From Burhinus oedicnemus (lineage: Eukaryota; Chordata; Aves; Charadriiformes; Burhinidae): 64,000 nucleotides of DNA. The position numbers were made by a program, and so were the translations under genes. The notes under the pieces were generated by a model that was not told the origin of the DNA, did not search any database, and worked only from the letters and a program-made list of their open reading frames with translations. The DNA lies in assembly GCA_008921705.1 (NCBI GenBank), contig VFFE01008475.1, forward strand, positions 344,606 through 408,605, in the 5' to 3' direction. Shown here in pieces: positions 1 through 12,189 of the stretch. Positions within the stretch are counted from its first letter, which is position 1. Each line of letters begins with the position of its first letter.

Positions 1-1523
1 TCCAGGGAAGGAGTTTTTCCTCATGCCCTACCTGAACTGGCCAGGCTGCAATCTTCTGCCTCTTGCTTCACGTCTTGATCTACTGGAAAGACTTTGGCTT
101 CATCCTCCCTGTATCTGTCCTCCAAGTTGCTGTAGACTTCTGCGAAATCACCCCAACCTCCTCCCCTTCCCAACCAAACAAACCAGCTGTGTCCACCTCT
201 CCCTGTAAGGCAACATCTCCTGATCTCAACCAGCCAGGTGGCCCTGCTGTATCCTCTCCAGCTTCCCAGCAGATCCTATGCTCATCCTGGAGGGGCTGTT
301 CACAGCCACCGAGACCTGCTAAAAGAGGATGCTTAGAGCTGAGGCAAGCTGAAGTCAAGCTCAGAAACAAGCTCCTTGTGTCCGCCTGAATAAGGCTTCA
401 GGAGAACCTGATTTTAATTGATTTCTGAATGAGATGGGTCTGAACCAGCTGGCAGGTGACACGCAAGGCCTGCCCATGCCTGTCTCCTTGCAACGTTGCA
501 GCATCCTTCTGACCACTGAGGGCCGTAGGGCACTGCCCTGAACTGTCTCCTCAGCCACATGAAGGAGCATCTTCCAGGGAGCAACACAGTTTGGGGACGT
601 CACCAGCACAAAGCTGATGTGCCCCGAGCCCTAGACTATGTGGGGCTCTCCAGAGCAGCAGATGCCTCTCCACTGCCTCCTGGGCACTGCCCACCCCTGC
701 TGGGGCAGGTCCAAGGGGCTCAGGTGCTCCTGGAAGCAGTGTGGCTGGACTCCAGGGGAGCTGTTGGAGTTGGGTCACCCTGCCCAAGGCTAGCTCATCC
801 ATCCTCACGTTGCCGGCACAGCTCATCCCGACACAGAGAGACGAGCGTAGTGCTTTATTTAGATGGATACCAGGGAGCAGGGGGCCTTTGGAGAGTCAGC
901 CTGGGCATTTTGACAGGGTCTGGGCTCCACACCTGAGGCCTTGGTGGGGCGTTAGGCTCCCTCCTCTTCTCCACTCCATGGGACTGGGATGTGCTGGGCA
1001 GCCTGTTCCTGCCCAGAGCAACCTGCTCCTCACTGATCATTCCTCTCTGAAGGATGGTGTCAGATGCCCAAGGCTGTTCCCTTGAGGTCTGAAAGATTAG
1101 ACTGGAAGTTTTCGGGGTGGGAGATGTCCCAAGGCTGAGGTCAGGGACAGAAATGTAACGTCTGTCCCGCTCTGTTATACAATCCGCTGTTAAATAATCA
1201 CTCGGGGTCACTGCGCCTGCCAGGTGGCTGCGGCTGGTGGTGGGGCTGCCTGGAAAATGGGCTGTGGTTTGCAGGATGGCTGTCCCCCGTACGAGAAGAA
1301 GAAGGAAAATGCTTGCAGGTAGTCCCAGGCTCGGACCTTTCCCAGCCTTGGGGTTCCTCATTGCAAGGTATTTTTGGTGACGCAGGCACCAACCTATTGT
1401 TAAAGACAGCAGCCCAATGGTCACAGCAAGGAGGTGGCTTTAGCCACTGTGAGAAAAAGCTGGTGTTCATCTGCAGGATGCTGTGGCTCGATGGGTACGG
1501 CCAGGGACCCATGCCTGTTGCTG
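1..1523. other. Intergenic, no gene recognised
   Basis: GC-moderate sequence with no exon I can recognise. The longest frame, on the minus strand at 855-1424 (189 codons), has a short hydrophobic stretch but low-complexity proline/serine-rich composition, no domain I know and no supporting splice structure. It is treated as chance. Confidence 0.5.
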
Positions 1524-1623
1524 GGATGCTGGGTCTCCACTGAGTCTGGATAAGGTGCAGCGGGAGCTGACAGCCATCAGCTCCCGCTGCAGCTTGCCCA
1601 AACCTGGTGGAGACCCAGCATCC
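1524..1623. repeat. 100-nt near-perfect inverted repeat (hairpin)
   Basis: Two arms of about 47 nt are separated by a 6-nt loop at 1571-1576. The outer stem pairs 1524-1540 with 1607-1623, and the inner stem pairs GCAGCGGGAGCTGA (1557-1570) exactly with 1577-1590. Pairs sum to 3147 throughout, so there is no net insertion or deletion. About seven mismatches fall in the middle (1541-1556), and several would be G-U wobbles in RNA. Because of the symmetry, similar peptide strings occur on both strands here; neither is taken as a gene. It could be a pre-miRNA-like or longer RNA hairpin, or a young inverted duplication. No function is shown by the sequence alone. Confidence 0.75.
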
Positions 1624-3477
1624 ATCCAGCGCAGCTCTGTGTCCCCCAGCCTCATGGTTGCTCTCTGCATTTCATGAAGCTGCAGTGGAGCCCCCCTGCA
1701 GCAGCTGCTAGCACGTAGGGGTCAGGCCAGTGCCACAGTCCCCAGGCACTAATTTTGGGTGGTGCTGCCCATGTTGGACTGGCACCTGTTTAACAGCACT
1801 GCGTTAATGATTTCGAAGGTGCTGCAGAACAAAGTAGCCAGAACTGGCGTGTGGAGGACATCGGGAAACCTGTGGAAATGGCTAGTAGTGATCTGTGCTG
1901 GCTGCAAAAGAGCAGTCGCTCGAGGGAGCTGGATTTGTCCTAGGAAATACAGGCCATGTCCAGGAAAAGAAACCACGCTGGCAGGGAAAGCTCCCAAAAG
2001 CTCCCAAAGCAAGGCTGGGAAGCCTGAGCCTTGCTGCCCTGGGGTTGCCGTCCTCGAGCATGCATCTACAGCTAGCTAGCCTATTTTTGCTGGATAATTT
2101 CTTCCTAATAAGAGTTTTTGGCCGGTGGCCGTGCTCCCCTGAGGGTGAGGGAGAGCAGTTCAATAGGAACAACGAACTGGTGCAGGGCAGGGCGAGTTCC
2201 TGTTGTTTTCAACTCAGGGGGTGGGTGGGAAATAGAAATGCTGGGGGACGGCCGGATGGCACTGAAGAAGCTTGAGTTATCCCTTGCTTGTGTTTCCCCC
2301 TCGAATGCTGCACTGGCCCTGTGTGGTGGAGGAAAGATGCTCCAGGTTTCTCCGTTTTGCTCTGTGTTTGTCCCCATAGAAGTCAGGGTACTGCAAGCAG
2401 CGGGGCCGTGCTGAGAACCAGCTCGGCAGCCAGAGGCCAGCGCCAGTGCGGGAGCACCGGGGGACTGGGATGGTGTGAAGTGTCTCGTGCACCTGCCAAA
2501 CATCCCTCATCCAGAGTGACAGCCACATGGCAACCCCTGGTGCTCCTCTCCTCCCAAAACACTGCTCACAAAGCCAGTGGGAGTCATGAGACAGGTCCCC
2601 TGCGGTCCCTTCTGCTCCATCCCTGAGCCTGCTCCGGGACAGCGGAGACCCCGAGCTGCCCTTGCATCATCCCCAGAGCCTTGTATGGGACTGGTGGGGC
2701 TGGGGTGGGACACCAGCTCCGTCAGATCACTTGCACCCACGCGCAACCCACCTGCCCCAAACGTCAAGCTGCCCCGCTCTTCCCATACAGTCACTGTGCC
2801 ACCGAGCGTGCTTGCCTGTCCCTGCCGGCAGGCTCTTCCCTGCCCGGCTTCCTGTGATCCGGGGAGGGATTCTAGCTTAATGCAGCTATTTTGTTATTTA
2901 ATCCTGCTTGATTTTCCTTAACACCTTTCCAAATGTTTTAAGCTATCCTTTGTGGTGCTTATCCACTGTTTAATCTGAGATCAAATGATTGGATCTTAAT
3001 CCCTGGATCTCCAATGAATTTGCCTTTGGTTTGGGCAGCTAACCCTCCAGCCCTCTGCTGCAGCCAGGCTGCGTTTATCCAGGGCAGGCTGAATCAGGAA
3101 AGGAATAAAATGCCTTCTCCCTCTCCTTCTCTCGCTGTTTCTCTCTTTCTCGCAAGTTAATGTGGCTTGAGCTGCACAAAATCCCCCTGATTAATATTTC
3201 CAAATCTTTTTATGTTTTTCCTTGTGACGAGCTACTGGAGCCGCCTTTTGTCAAACTACCTAAGGGCGACCAAAGCCAGTACATTACTGTGGTTTTTGTG
3301 GCTGACCAGGCGTACTGAGCAAGCTGACATGGAGCGAGTGTGCAGGACATCGCCTGAATCCATCATACAGTCTTTTGGAGGACCCAGCCATTCTCTCCGT
3401 GAGCAGTCCCCAGTAGCACCCTGGCGCTGTTCTTTTCCCAAAGGACACATGCACTTCACTTCCGTGGCGTTGGAGGG
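1624..3477. other. Intergenic, nothing recognised
   Basis: No exon, RNA gene or repeat that I can name. It contains a pyrimidine-rich tract near 3117-3155 (CT-rich) and an AT-rich patch at 2880-3010. Confidence 0.45.
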
Positions 3478-4227
3478 GTCACAACAACCCCAGGCAATGC
3501 TACAGGTTTGGGGAGGAGCGGCTGGAAAGCTCCCTGGCAGAAAAGGATCTGGGGGTCCTGGTGGACAGCCGGCTGAACATGAGCCAGCAGTGTGCCCAGG
3601 TAGCCAAGAAGGCCAAGGGCATCTTGGCCTGTATCAAGAATAGTGTGGCCAGCAGGAGTAGGGCAGTGATGGTGCCCCTGTACTCAGTGCTGGTGAGGCC
3701 GCAGCTTGAGTCCTGTGTTCAGTTTTGGGCGCCACAGTCTAGGAGGGACATTGAGGTGCTGGAGCGTGTCCAGAGAAGGGCAACGAAGCTGGTGAGGGGT
3801 CTGGAGAACATGTCTTATGAGGAACGGCTGAGGGAATTAGGATTGTTTAGTCTGGAGAAGAGAAGGCTGAGGGGAGACCTTAGTGCTCTCTACAGCTCCC
3901 TGAAAGGAGGTTGCAGCGAGATGGGAGCTGGTCTCTTCTCCCAAGTAACAGGCGATAGGACAAGAGGAAATGGGTTCAAGTTGCGCCAGGGGAGGTTTAG
4001 GCTGGACATTAGGAAAAAAATTTTTCCCTGCAAGAGTTATCAACCATTGGAAGAGGCTGCCCAGGGAGGTGGTTGAGTCACTATCCCCAGATGTGTTTAA
4101 AAGTGGTGTAGATGTGGTGCTTAGAGACCTGGTTTAGTGGCAGACCTGGTAGAGTAGGGTCAATGGTTGGACTGGATGATCTTAAAGGTCTTTTCTAACC
4201 TAATTCTGTGATTCTATGATTCTATTT
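3478..4227 (+). mobile_element. CR1 LINE, 5'-truncated copy, plus strand
   Basis: About 750 bp of a chicken-repeat-1 non-LTR retrotransposon. The frame at 3561-4073 encodes the C-terminal end of the CR1 ORF2 (reverse transcriptase) product. Recognisable parts include the stretch with ARG-rich [19 protein letters not shown] and the segment [15 protein letters not shown]. The copy ends at the CR1 terminus (GATGATCTTAAAGGTC, then TTCTGTGATTCTATGATTCT). The 5' truncation is usual for CR1. The frame is intact over about 170 codons, so this is a fairly young copy. It cannot move by itself, since the catalytic RT and endonuclease parts are absent. Confidence 0.93.
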
Positions 4228-5298
4228 TGGCGCGCTCGCCTGGCCTGTGGGAGTATGTTTCTTAGCTCGGCAAGGGCAGACCTGCAGTTGCTGAAACTCC
4301 CCTGGAGCCAGCCGGGCAGCACAGCCCTCTGCAGTTCCCGAGGGCACTGAGACAAATGTGGGGACCCCGTTGACACAAGCCCTGCTGCCTCTCGAGCAAG
4401 CCCAGGAGGAGGGCTGGGGCTGGCAGGTACCAGCCCCCGTGACCATGCCTTGCCCACATTCCTCTACCTTTCCTCATGCTCTCCTCCGTCACACAGGGAG
4501 GTTTTGGGGCAAGAGAACCTTTGCATCAGACCGGCACAGATCGGAAGGTGACAGGATGCTGATCTCAGCCCCATCCTCTGGGTGCTGCTAAAATTTGGCT
4601 TCTTGTTTCACTGTGATTGTCCATGGCTACGCTGAGGGCCACCTTCTCAGCAAAGAGGCTTGGAGAAAGATTAAATGCCATTTTTCTACAGCGTGTTCTA
4701 GATTTTATTGAGAGTAGATTAAATCTAATTAAATTCACACGTTCATCCAGCTAGATTAAACAGCACATTCTGCTTTGTGTCCTTAGCTTGGCCTAGAGGA
4801 ACCTGGAAATGCAGACGGCAGAACTGGTCCGGTCCTTCATGTCTAGACTCAGCACCAGGCTTTGATTCGATGCCAGAGGTTGGATCCAGACAGTTTCATC
4901 AGCGTGTTAAGGATCACGCCCCAGATCCAGGCCTGGTTCAGAGCAGAGCATAGCAGTCATCCCAGCCCTGGAGGGTGCTGCGGCCCCAGGCACCCTCTCG
5001 TAAGCCCACAGTGCTGGTGGGAGAAGCTCAGGTCGCCGTCTGACCTGGGGTTTCCTGTAGGTGCTGCTGTCACTGGGTCTCACACTGGCTCCTGCTGACA
5101 GCTACCATGTCTTTGAGGTATCTGAGTCCTTGGCGAGGTGGCCCACACTAGTCCAAAACTTCTCCCGAGCTGGGCAGGGTGGGCTGTGACCATGTGGGGA
5201 AATTGCATCCGAACCCGTCCTGATGGAGCAATGGGCTGATGCAGCCTCATCCAAGGGTGTGTGAGAGCCTGTGTTGGAGGGGGTTTGCCTTCCAGGAA
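4228..5298. other. Spacer between two CR1 copies
   Basis: Unique-looking sequence of 1.07 kb between two CR1 copies in opposite orientation. I see no exon or RNA gene in it. Confidence 0.45.
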
Positions 5299-5636
5299 AG
5301 AATCATAGAATCGTTTAGGTTGGAAAAGACCTTTAAGATCATCTAGTCCAACCATTGACCCTACTCTACCAGGTCTGCCACTAAACCAGGTCTCTAAGCA
5401 CCACATCTACACCACTTTTAAACACATCTGGGGATGGTGACTACCACCTCCCTGGGCAGCCTCTTCCAATGGTTGATAACTCTTTCCGTGAAAATTTTTT
5501 CCTAATGTTCAGCCTAAACCTCCCCTGGCACAACTTGAACCCATTTCCTCTTGTCCTATCGCTAGTTACTTGGGAGAAGAGACCAGCTCCCATCTCACTA
5601 CAACCTCCTTCCAGGTAGTTGTAGAGAGCAATGAGA
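5299..5636 (-). mobile_element. CR1 LINE 3' end, minus strand
   Basis: Reverse complement of the 3' terminal 340 bp of CR1. It starts with AGAATCATAGAATCG (the reversed terminal octamers) and runs through the conserved segment around GGTTGGAAAAGACC. It shares diagnostic bases with the copy at 3478-4227, notably the stretch around GACCCTACTCTACCAGG, so both belong to one subfamily. It is strongly 5'-truncated. Confidence 0.93.
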
Positions 5637-7980
5637 GCTGCAACTCAGCTTCTCTGGTGCTGTGGGAACTCACAGCAAAATCTCTCTTTTAAGCACAACT
5701 CACCTCTATGCAGCTAGTCTGGACTTGCATGGGAAGAAACGACGTGAAACCCTGGGAAGAAACCACCTGCCTCCTTGTGAGGACCTGCAAATCTCGCCCA
5801 GCAGAACCGGAGTCATGTAGCTGCAAAGGATGCAAATAAACTCCACTGTGTAATTAGCACCCTTTGTACGCCAGGGCAATCATCCTCAACCCCACGTGCA
5901 ACCGGGAGCCAGCTCTGCCTGCACAGGGCTCCACGCAAAATACCCTCCCCAGGTGTAAAGCTGCACCACTTTGCTCAAACCAGTATCACACAGGGATGCT
6001 TTGCCCCACAGAGAGCCCCAGCTCAGCTTGTGATACGAAAGATCAGTCAAGCTGCAAGGACAAACGTCATCCTCTAAAAGCTACAGCCAGTGCTGATAGG
6101 AGTGTTTCCTAGCAAATACCCGCAACACCCTAAGCAACTGGTCTTATTTTATTACATTAAAGAATAAAATATCTACACAGCATTTTGCCAAGTGAGACTC
6201 TGAATTGACAGTGATGCCCTTGTGACGGTGGAGTACTTTCTCTCATCCCAAATGGTCTCCGGTAACCTGCTCTTTGCGTGCTGCACCATGCGGAACAAGC
6301 CCTAGTAGGGTGGACTGCAGCGTGGTGTCGCCGATCGCACAGGCACCGCTGGGGACTGCTCCTTCCTCCAGCCCAGTGTCTCGCCGATGGTACCAGCAAT
6401 GCAGACACAGCTCTGTGCCTTGGGAGGCTGTCCCGGTGCGGCGGCTGGCGTGATTATCTCAGCAAGACATTTGATGGGCATCACAGTGACAGCTGGAACA
6501 ATTCTTCTTTTTCCAGGACAAGAAGTTTGGGAGCTTGAGTGTGCGGGTGTGGAAAAGTTCTTTCTCTGTGGTGGCCTTGATGGCCTAAGGAGCCCTCGGG
6601 AAATGCCACCAAGGGGATCCGAACCCCAGAGGTGCTTAGAGATGCCCAGGTCAGGTGAGAAAAAGCAGTTTAAAACCTGCGTGGAAACACTTTCCACCAT
6701 AGGGGCATTTAACACGTGCGCGCGTACTGCCCAGTAGAAGAGCTGGTCTCCTTTTTAGAGGCAGGTCAAAAAAATCCCCGCAGAGCAGGCAGTGGGCAGG
6801 AGACGTGTCCTCTGGGTGAGGCTGGAGGCAGCGTGCTGGCTGCAGACAGAGCCACCTCTGCAATGGGGCAGCCATGCGGCTTGCGGGTGTGTTGGCACTC
6901 TGAGCAGCACTGCAGCCTCCACCGCAGGCATGTGTACCTCGCCCAGGCTTTAACGGCAGCCTCATCTTGTTGCGCTTCTGCATTACAGCGACGTGGAAAT
7001 CACACTGCGTTTATACCGACCCAAGTGAGAGGAGTCCGTTTGAGCAAACATGTGAGCACGTGAAGGCTTCAGCTGGTTACAGAGCTTCGCTTCCAGGAGC
7101 AGAGGAAAACTACTTAGCCATTTAATCCTTTGAAGACTTCAGTCACCCTGGTGAGGGAAGCCAGGGGAGAAGGCTCCCATTGGCACCTGTGAGACTGCCA
7201 CCTCCACGGCAGGCTTGCGTACCGCCACCCCAGAGAGCCCCGGACACAGATGGCCCAGGCCAACGTGGCTCTGGAGTTTGCCCACTGCCCTTCTGCGGCT
7301 GTGGGGATTTAAACCCTTAATCCTGGGGAGATTGTGCAACAGCTCCTTCAGGCTGAGACCAGATTATGCCGGTTTCAAAGGTATTTGGCACTCGGGCTGT
7401 ACTGGGAGAGCCCAGTAAACCAGCCCAACCCCTCCTGCGAAAGCACCTGCAGGCGATTCCTGCAGCTGGTGCCTAGCAACACGCTCCGAGCTGCTCTAAC
7501 AACAGCTAAAATTCAACGTTATTTCATCCTTCCTCCCCGGAGGAGCAGCTCTTGAGTCATCACTGGGGGAAGAATGGGCCATCTCTCCCACTTGGCTTGC
7601 TATAAATGAGTGGTATGTGAGGGGCTGCTCTCCGTCTCTTGAGCATGTGTGCTGCTGCCAGCTAAAAAGACATCTCCTCTCGGCATGTGGGACAGCTGCA
7701 GGTTCAGGAGATTTGGTAAATTGGGTTTTTTTCCCCTCCTTCCCAACAGCCTCTCTGCTTCCTTGGAGCTCTCTGTAGGGAAGCTTGCAGGAGAACCAGG
7801 TTTGGATCCATGTTGAGTCCCACCTTGGCTTTGCTGGGGCCAGTCCCAGGTCACGCAAACACAGACAGGTAGATACAAGCTTGGGGCTGTGCCGGGCACT
7901 CTCTGGTGACACATGGCAACTTTTAGATCACCTGCGTGACAGATGAAGGCACCCCTGAATCTGAGGGAGGTGCTCTTGGG
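5637..7980. other. Intergenic, nothing recognised
   Basis: No supported exon. One AATAAA occurs near 6163 without an upstream coding exon I can identify. The minus-strand frame at 6302-6715 (137 codons) shows no domain and is not called. Confidence 0.45.
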
Positions 7981-8515
7981 GAATCACAGAATCACAGGGG
8001 TTGGAAGGGACCTCTGGAGATCATCTGGTCCAACCCTCCTGCCACAGCAGGGTCACCTACAACAGGTTGCACAGGATGGCGTCCAGGCGGGTTTGGAATG
8101 TCTTCAGAGTCAGAGACTCCACCACCTCTCTGGGCAGCCTGTGCCAGTGCTCTGCCACCCTCAAAGAAGTTCCTCCTCATGTTTAGATGGAACTTCCTAC
8201 GTTCAAGTTTGTGCCCGTTTCCTCTTGTCCTGTCACTGGGCACCACTGCAAAAAGGCTGGTCCCATCCTCCCGGCACCCTCCCTTTATGTATTTATAAGC
8301 ATTGATGAGATCCTCTCTGAGTCTTCTCTTCTCCAGACTAAAAAGACCCAAGTCCCTCAGCCTTTCCTCATAAGAAAGATGTTCCAGCCCCCTCATCATC
8401 TTTGTAGCCCTCTGCTGTCCCCTCTCCAGCAGTTCCCTGTCCCTCTTGAACTGGGGAGCCCAAAACTGGACACAGTACTCCAGATGCAGCCTCACCAGGG
8501 CAGAGTAGTGGTGAA
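7981..8515 (-). mobile_element. CR1 LINE 3' end, minus strand, different subfamily
   Basis: It starts with GAATCACAGAATCACAGG (reversed CR1 terminus) followed by the diagnostic GGTTGGAAGGGACCTCTGGA. On the minus strand it encodes CR1 ORF2 C-terminal residues, for example [20 protein letters not shown] and [15 protein letters not shown]. Sequence differs clearly from the copies at 3.5 and 5.3 kb, so it is another CR1 subfamily. The 274-codon minus-strand frame 7992-8816 is this CR1 remnant read through into flanking DNA, not a host gene. Confidence 0.93.
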
Positions 8516-10895
8516 CATCAGAAAAAAAACCATGGGAAGCCAAGCTTGCCTGTTTATGGTGTTGAGATCCTCGCAGGGGTGGTGAGGCAAATGCCAGCCA
8601 GCCTGGGCAGGACCAAGCAGTGTGTTTCTGCGTGTGGGCAGGGTGTGGGGATTGGTGATGGGAGAAGAGGGAGTCGACAGGAGGATCCAGCTGCAGAGAG
8701 GGCAGCACAGCCTGCAATGCCTGCTGGCACTGTGTGGAGGGGAGGAGGGCTCCAGCTGGATGAGGTGGGAAGCTGTGAGCAGGTGAAGCCCATGAGTAGC
8801 AGGGCTGTGGTGCCACAGCCTGGGTGCATCTCCTAGAAAAGTGAGACGAGGTGCCTTACAGGGCTTTTCCGAACTCTGGGAGGGCATGTGTTTGCTTTTG
8901 GGAGCAAGCCTGAGATCTAGGCGGATTTCCCAGTGGGAGACTGTTGGGAAATCTCAGGCTTGCCTGAGTGACGCAGCTCCCTTGGTGGTGTCTGGTGGGA
9001 GGGCAGCTGCTCACCATCTGCCCAGTGCTCGTGCTGGTTCACCACCGTGGGGCTGATCCCCTCCTTGCCTCCCCAGGCTTCTCCCTTGGGAAGCCCCAGG
9101 TGGCCCTAGGGACTGCAGCCAAGGGGTCGGAGGCACCTTATTGCTGTGGACGGTGGGGGCTGCCAGAAGAACAACCTTTATCTCACAGCTGTCTGTCCTC
9201 AGCTCCTGGCTGCCTCCAGTGCTGCATAGCCTGGAGGGAAGACAGACTCACCTGGTCACTAGTTTGGACTCTACAGCCCGAAGCAGATGAGGAAAGACAT
9301 AGGTAAGTGTGGTACTGCCAACGGAGACCTCTCCAGCTCTTCCCAGGATCCTCAGCCCTTCAGGATGAGAGATGGCTCTGTTCCCCAACCCAGGAGTGGT
9401 GTTCACCATGGTTCAGGTGGGTGTTTGGCTTACGGATTTGTCATCATGCAGGTCAACTTAAACAAACCCAGCAGCATTGCACAGGTTAGCTCACGGGGAT
9501 AGAGAAGCATTTTATACAGAAAGGCGTAAAGAACCTGAGTCTGGTCTGGCTTTTTCTAGTGTCCAGTGGGTGGCTTTGCCAGCATGGGTCAGGAACGGCT
9601 CCCCTGTCTGAAGGCCAGGAGACGTTGTGGTGGATGCGTTTCCCTTCCAGCTGCCGGAGGGGACAGCTCTCCCAGCAGAGCGGCTGAGCAGCCCCTGCCT
9701 TGGGGCTGATGACGCTGGTTGTGTGGACTGGCCCAAGATGCGTTTGCAACAAGCTTGGAACAGCAGAGGTGTTGTGTTTTTTTTTTTTTAAACCAGCGTG
9801 GCCAAATCCAGGAGAAGATGCTGTCTGTAGCACAAAAACTGTGCCTTTGCTGGCTGAGGGGACTACTGGCCCAACCTGCGCTTGTGGATTAGACATGTCC
9901 TCCTGCTCTGGTGGTCCCTTCCCACCACAGCCTGCCAGTGGTTTGTGCCATTGCTCCCAAGCTCCTTTCAGGCCAAATTCACGGCTAGCTTAAGCGGTCT
10001 CCATGCTAACTCCTTGCACAGCCTGGCTTAGAGGAAAACGGCACACAGCTGGGAGCGTGGTGGAGATGGCTGCCTTTGCAGCCAGGAGATGACAAGTTGA
10101 TAGCAAAATCCTCCGCTCAGAAAACATCTCCTTCCTTCCTGCAAACATAAAAAGACAGAACGAAGGTTGAGCTTTCTGACCTCCAAGTTCTTGACTTCTC
10201 TTCTCAGATTACAGCAGCAGCAAATCCTGTTGCATGGAGCAGAAATCTATCTGTCTGTATATGCACTATTTCAGACCCTTCTTCGCATAAACTGTTCCAG
10301 ACTTGATCAGAAACAAGGTTGTTTACTAACAACACAACTGGGAAACTTCTTTAGTATTGTGGGGGTTTTTTCCCCCAGTTTTTGTTTTCATATTGAGCTG
10401 CTGAAGCTTAGGTCTGTCAGTTAACAGTGTTTCTAGCTTTCAGTGTATTTTACTTCAAGGTATTTCCCTTTGCCTGATTTCCTCTCTATCTCTAGAATAC
10501 CTCTGTACGTAGAGTGTGCTCTACCTTCTTTCTGATATCAAGAAAGGGTTTCCTCTGGACTTGGGATGAGGTTAGAAGGACAGGCAATGGCACACTCGTT
10601 TCCCCCAAATAACTAGAGGGTATTAAACTGCAAAAGGACAACGGCAGTGTTTTTTTTTCCTAGCATTCATACCAACACTTCTGTACAAAGGGGTTGAATC
10701 CTGCTTCCATTTATGCTGAGGTAAATCTAGAATAATAAAGTTCTTGACAGTTTTACAGCATTGCATATTTTATTATTACAAGCGGCATAAGTAGAATTGA
10801 ATATATGGTTATCAGTTTGATTACTGTATCCTTCTGCAGTTCTCACTTGCTGTGATTACAGCATCTTTTAGACATTTTAATGTCTTTTTAATACG
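8516..10895. other. Intergenic, nothing recognised
   Basis: No exon is supported. A poly-T run lies at 9776-9789 and an AATAAAG at about 10734. From about 10.1 kb onward the sequence turns AT-rich. Confidence 0.45.
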
Positions 10896-10903
10896 TTTTA
10901 GGC

Positions 10904-11002
10904 ATTAAACTCTCTGAGGCAAGGACTGCCACTGTAAGCACAGCACCAAGTGCAATGGACCCCAGTGTCAGGAAGACCCTTAGGTGCTACCTCAGTAGTA
11001 AA
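10904..11002 (+). mobile_element. Probable fossil of an ancient amniote SINE/LINE tail
   Basis: The series CTCTGAGGCAAGGACTG, then CACAGCACCAAGTGCAATGG, then CCCTTAGGTGCTACCTCAGT follows the order and spacing of an old amniote interspersed-repeat consensus: regulated-looking 'gaggcagggactg', 'cagcacctagcacaatggg', 'taggtgctaccg' blocks known from MIR/L2-like and turtle/crocodile repeats. I recognise this from memory of the consensus and did not align it. Such fossils are scarce and diverged in birds. Confidence 0.5.
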
Positions 11003-11559
11003 GGACCGAAAGCGGGGTTTCGAGGCTTGCAAAGCACTTCCAGGTGCCACAACACCCCATTGGTTTTTACTTTGAAGATCTCTTCTGAGCTTTCTCTCCA
11101 CCTCCGTTTAGGCAGAACCAAACTCCGCTTGTGTTTTTTTTTTGTTTTTTTTAGATTGCTGTCACTCAAGTTGCGTCTCCAGGCCCAAATAAGTTAGCAT
11201 AGCTCAAGGCTTTGAGAAAAATGGTTTCTACAGAGAGCATTACCATGGTGACGTGGGTTTTTGCACAGGTGTTGCCCACTTCACACGCTGATTTATCAGC
11301 CAAAATGTGTTGTAACAAGTGACAAGGTCACACTGACCAATTTGATTGTGAAGGTTTACATGACCTTTAGCAATAGGAAAACTCACAGACCTAAAATGCG
11401 CAGCCAGTAAAGGCAGCTAGCTTTAACAGTTGGCCTTTTAAAAGGAAGCAGGAAAGTCAGTTTGGGTTTAGATGAGCAAGACTCTTACAAAACCCAGAAA
11501 GGTGTGGTCCCTTGGGAACTTGTGTGGCTTGTTCTGCTTCAGAGCTGTCCTTTTGTGCG
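11003..11559. other. Distal upstream region of the ATL2 promoter
   Basis: AT-rich sequence grading into the GC-rich island. It has a T-rich run at 11136-11152. No exon is seen. Confidence 0.4.
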
Positions 11560-12135
11560 TTTCCAGCCCAAACGCTCAACCCAGTGCCACGGGGAGCGAG
11601 AACTCAAGAGCGAGGAGCTGCCGTTCCTACCAGAAGTGCAGAGCCCTTGGGTCCCTTTCCCGTCCCTGTGGCCCAACAGAGGCGGAAAAGAGAAGCGAGG
11701 GCCCATGGCGCAGTGCTGGGAGAGGTGGACGCCATCGGGTATCCTGAAGGGACAGGCCTGGTGGCACCCCAGCGACTGACCGGCTGCAGTACCGGAGCGA
11801 GCAGCGGCGGGCCGAGGAGCGAGGAATCCCCGAGGGATGCTCGCCCTGAGGGCGTTCCGTGCAGCCTTGGGGCCTCCTCACCAAACGCCAGGCCTCTCTC
11901 ACCCAAGGCGCTGCAGCCCTGTGTGCTCCATGTCACTCAGGACGGCGGGGGGCACCTCACCCCCGGGGGCCGGGCCGAGCAGCGGGACCCGGTTGGGGCG
12001 GGGGGTGGGTGTGTGTGTCTCTCCCGCAGCAGCGGGCAGCCCCTCGCACCGCATCCGACTTCGCCTCCCGCCTCAGGCGGCGGCGAGCCTCGGGGGTCTC
12101 CATGTTCTTTCCCCGCCGCTGCCCGGGGAGCCACC

Positions 12136-12145
12136 GCGCATGCGC
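12136..12145. promoter_or_regulatory. NRF1-type site 1
   Basis: Perfect palindrome GCGCATGCGC, the consensus core bound by NRF1, in the CpG island 204 bp upstream of the ATL2 start codon. Binding is inferred. Confidence 0.6.
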
Positions 12146-12189
12146 CGCCCCCTCCGCGTGAAGGGGGGGCGGCGGCCGGTGGTTCAGCT

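Noticed and set aside
855..1424. Minus-strand 189-codon open frame with a hydrophobic stretch
   Set aside because: No known domain, no splice context, low-complexity proline/serine-rich composition; length is possible by chance in GC-moderate DNA.
1467..1677. Similar short proteins on both strands (QREL, SSRC, GDPAS patterns)
   Set aside because: The similarity is produced by the inverted repeat itself, since both strands carry nearly the same sequence; not evidence for two genes.
3561..4076. 171-codon frame as a possible host gene
   Set aside because: Sequence is the CR1 reverse-transcriptase protein C-terminus, followed by the CR1 3' end.
7992..8816. Minus-strand 274-codon frame, the longest in the window
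   Set aside because: It is CR1 ORF2 remnant running into flanking unique sequence.
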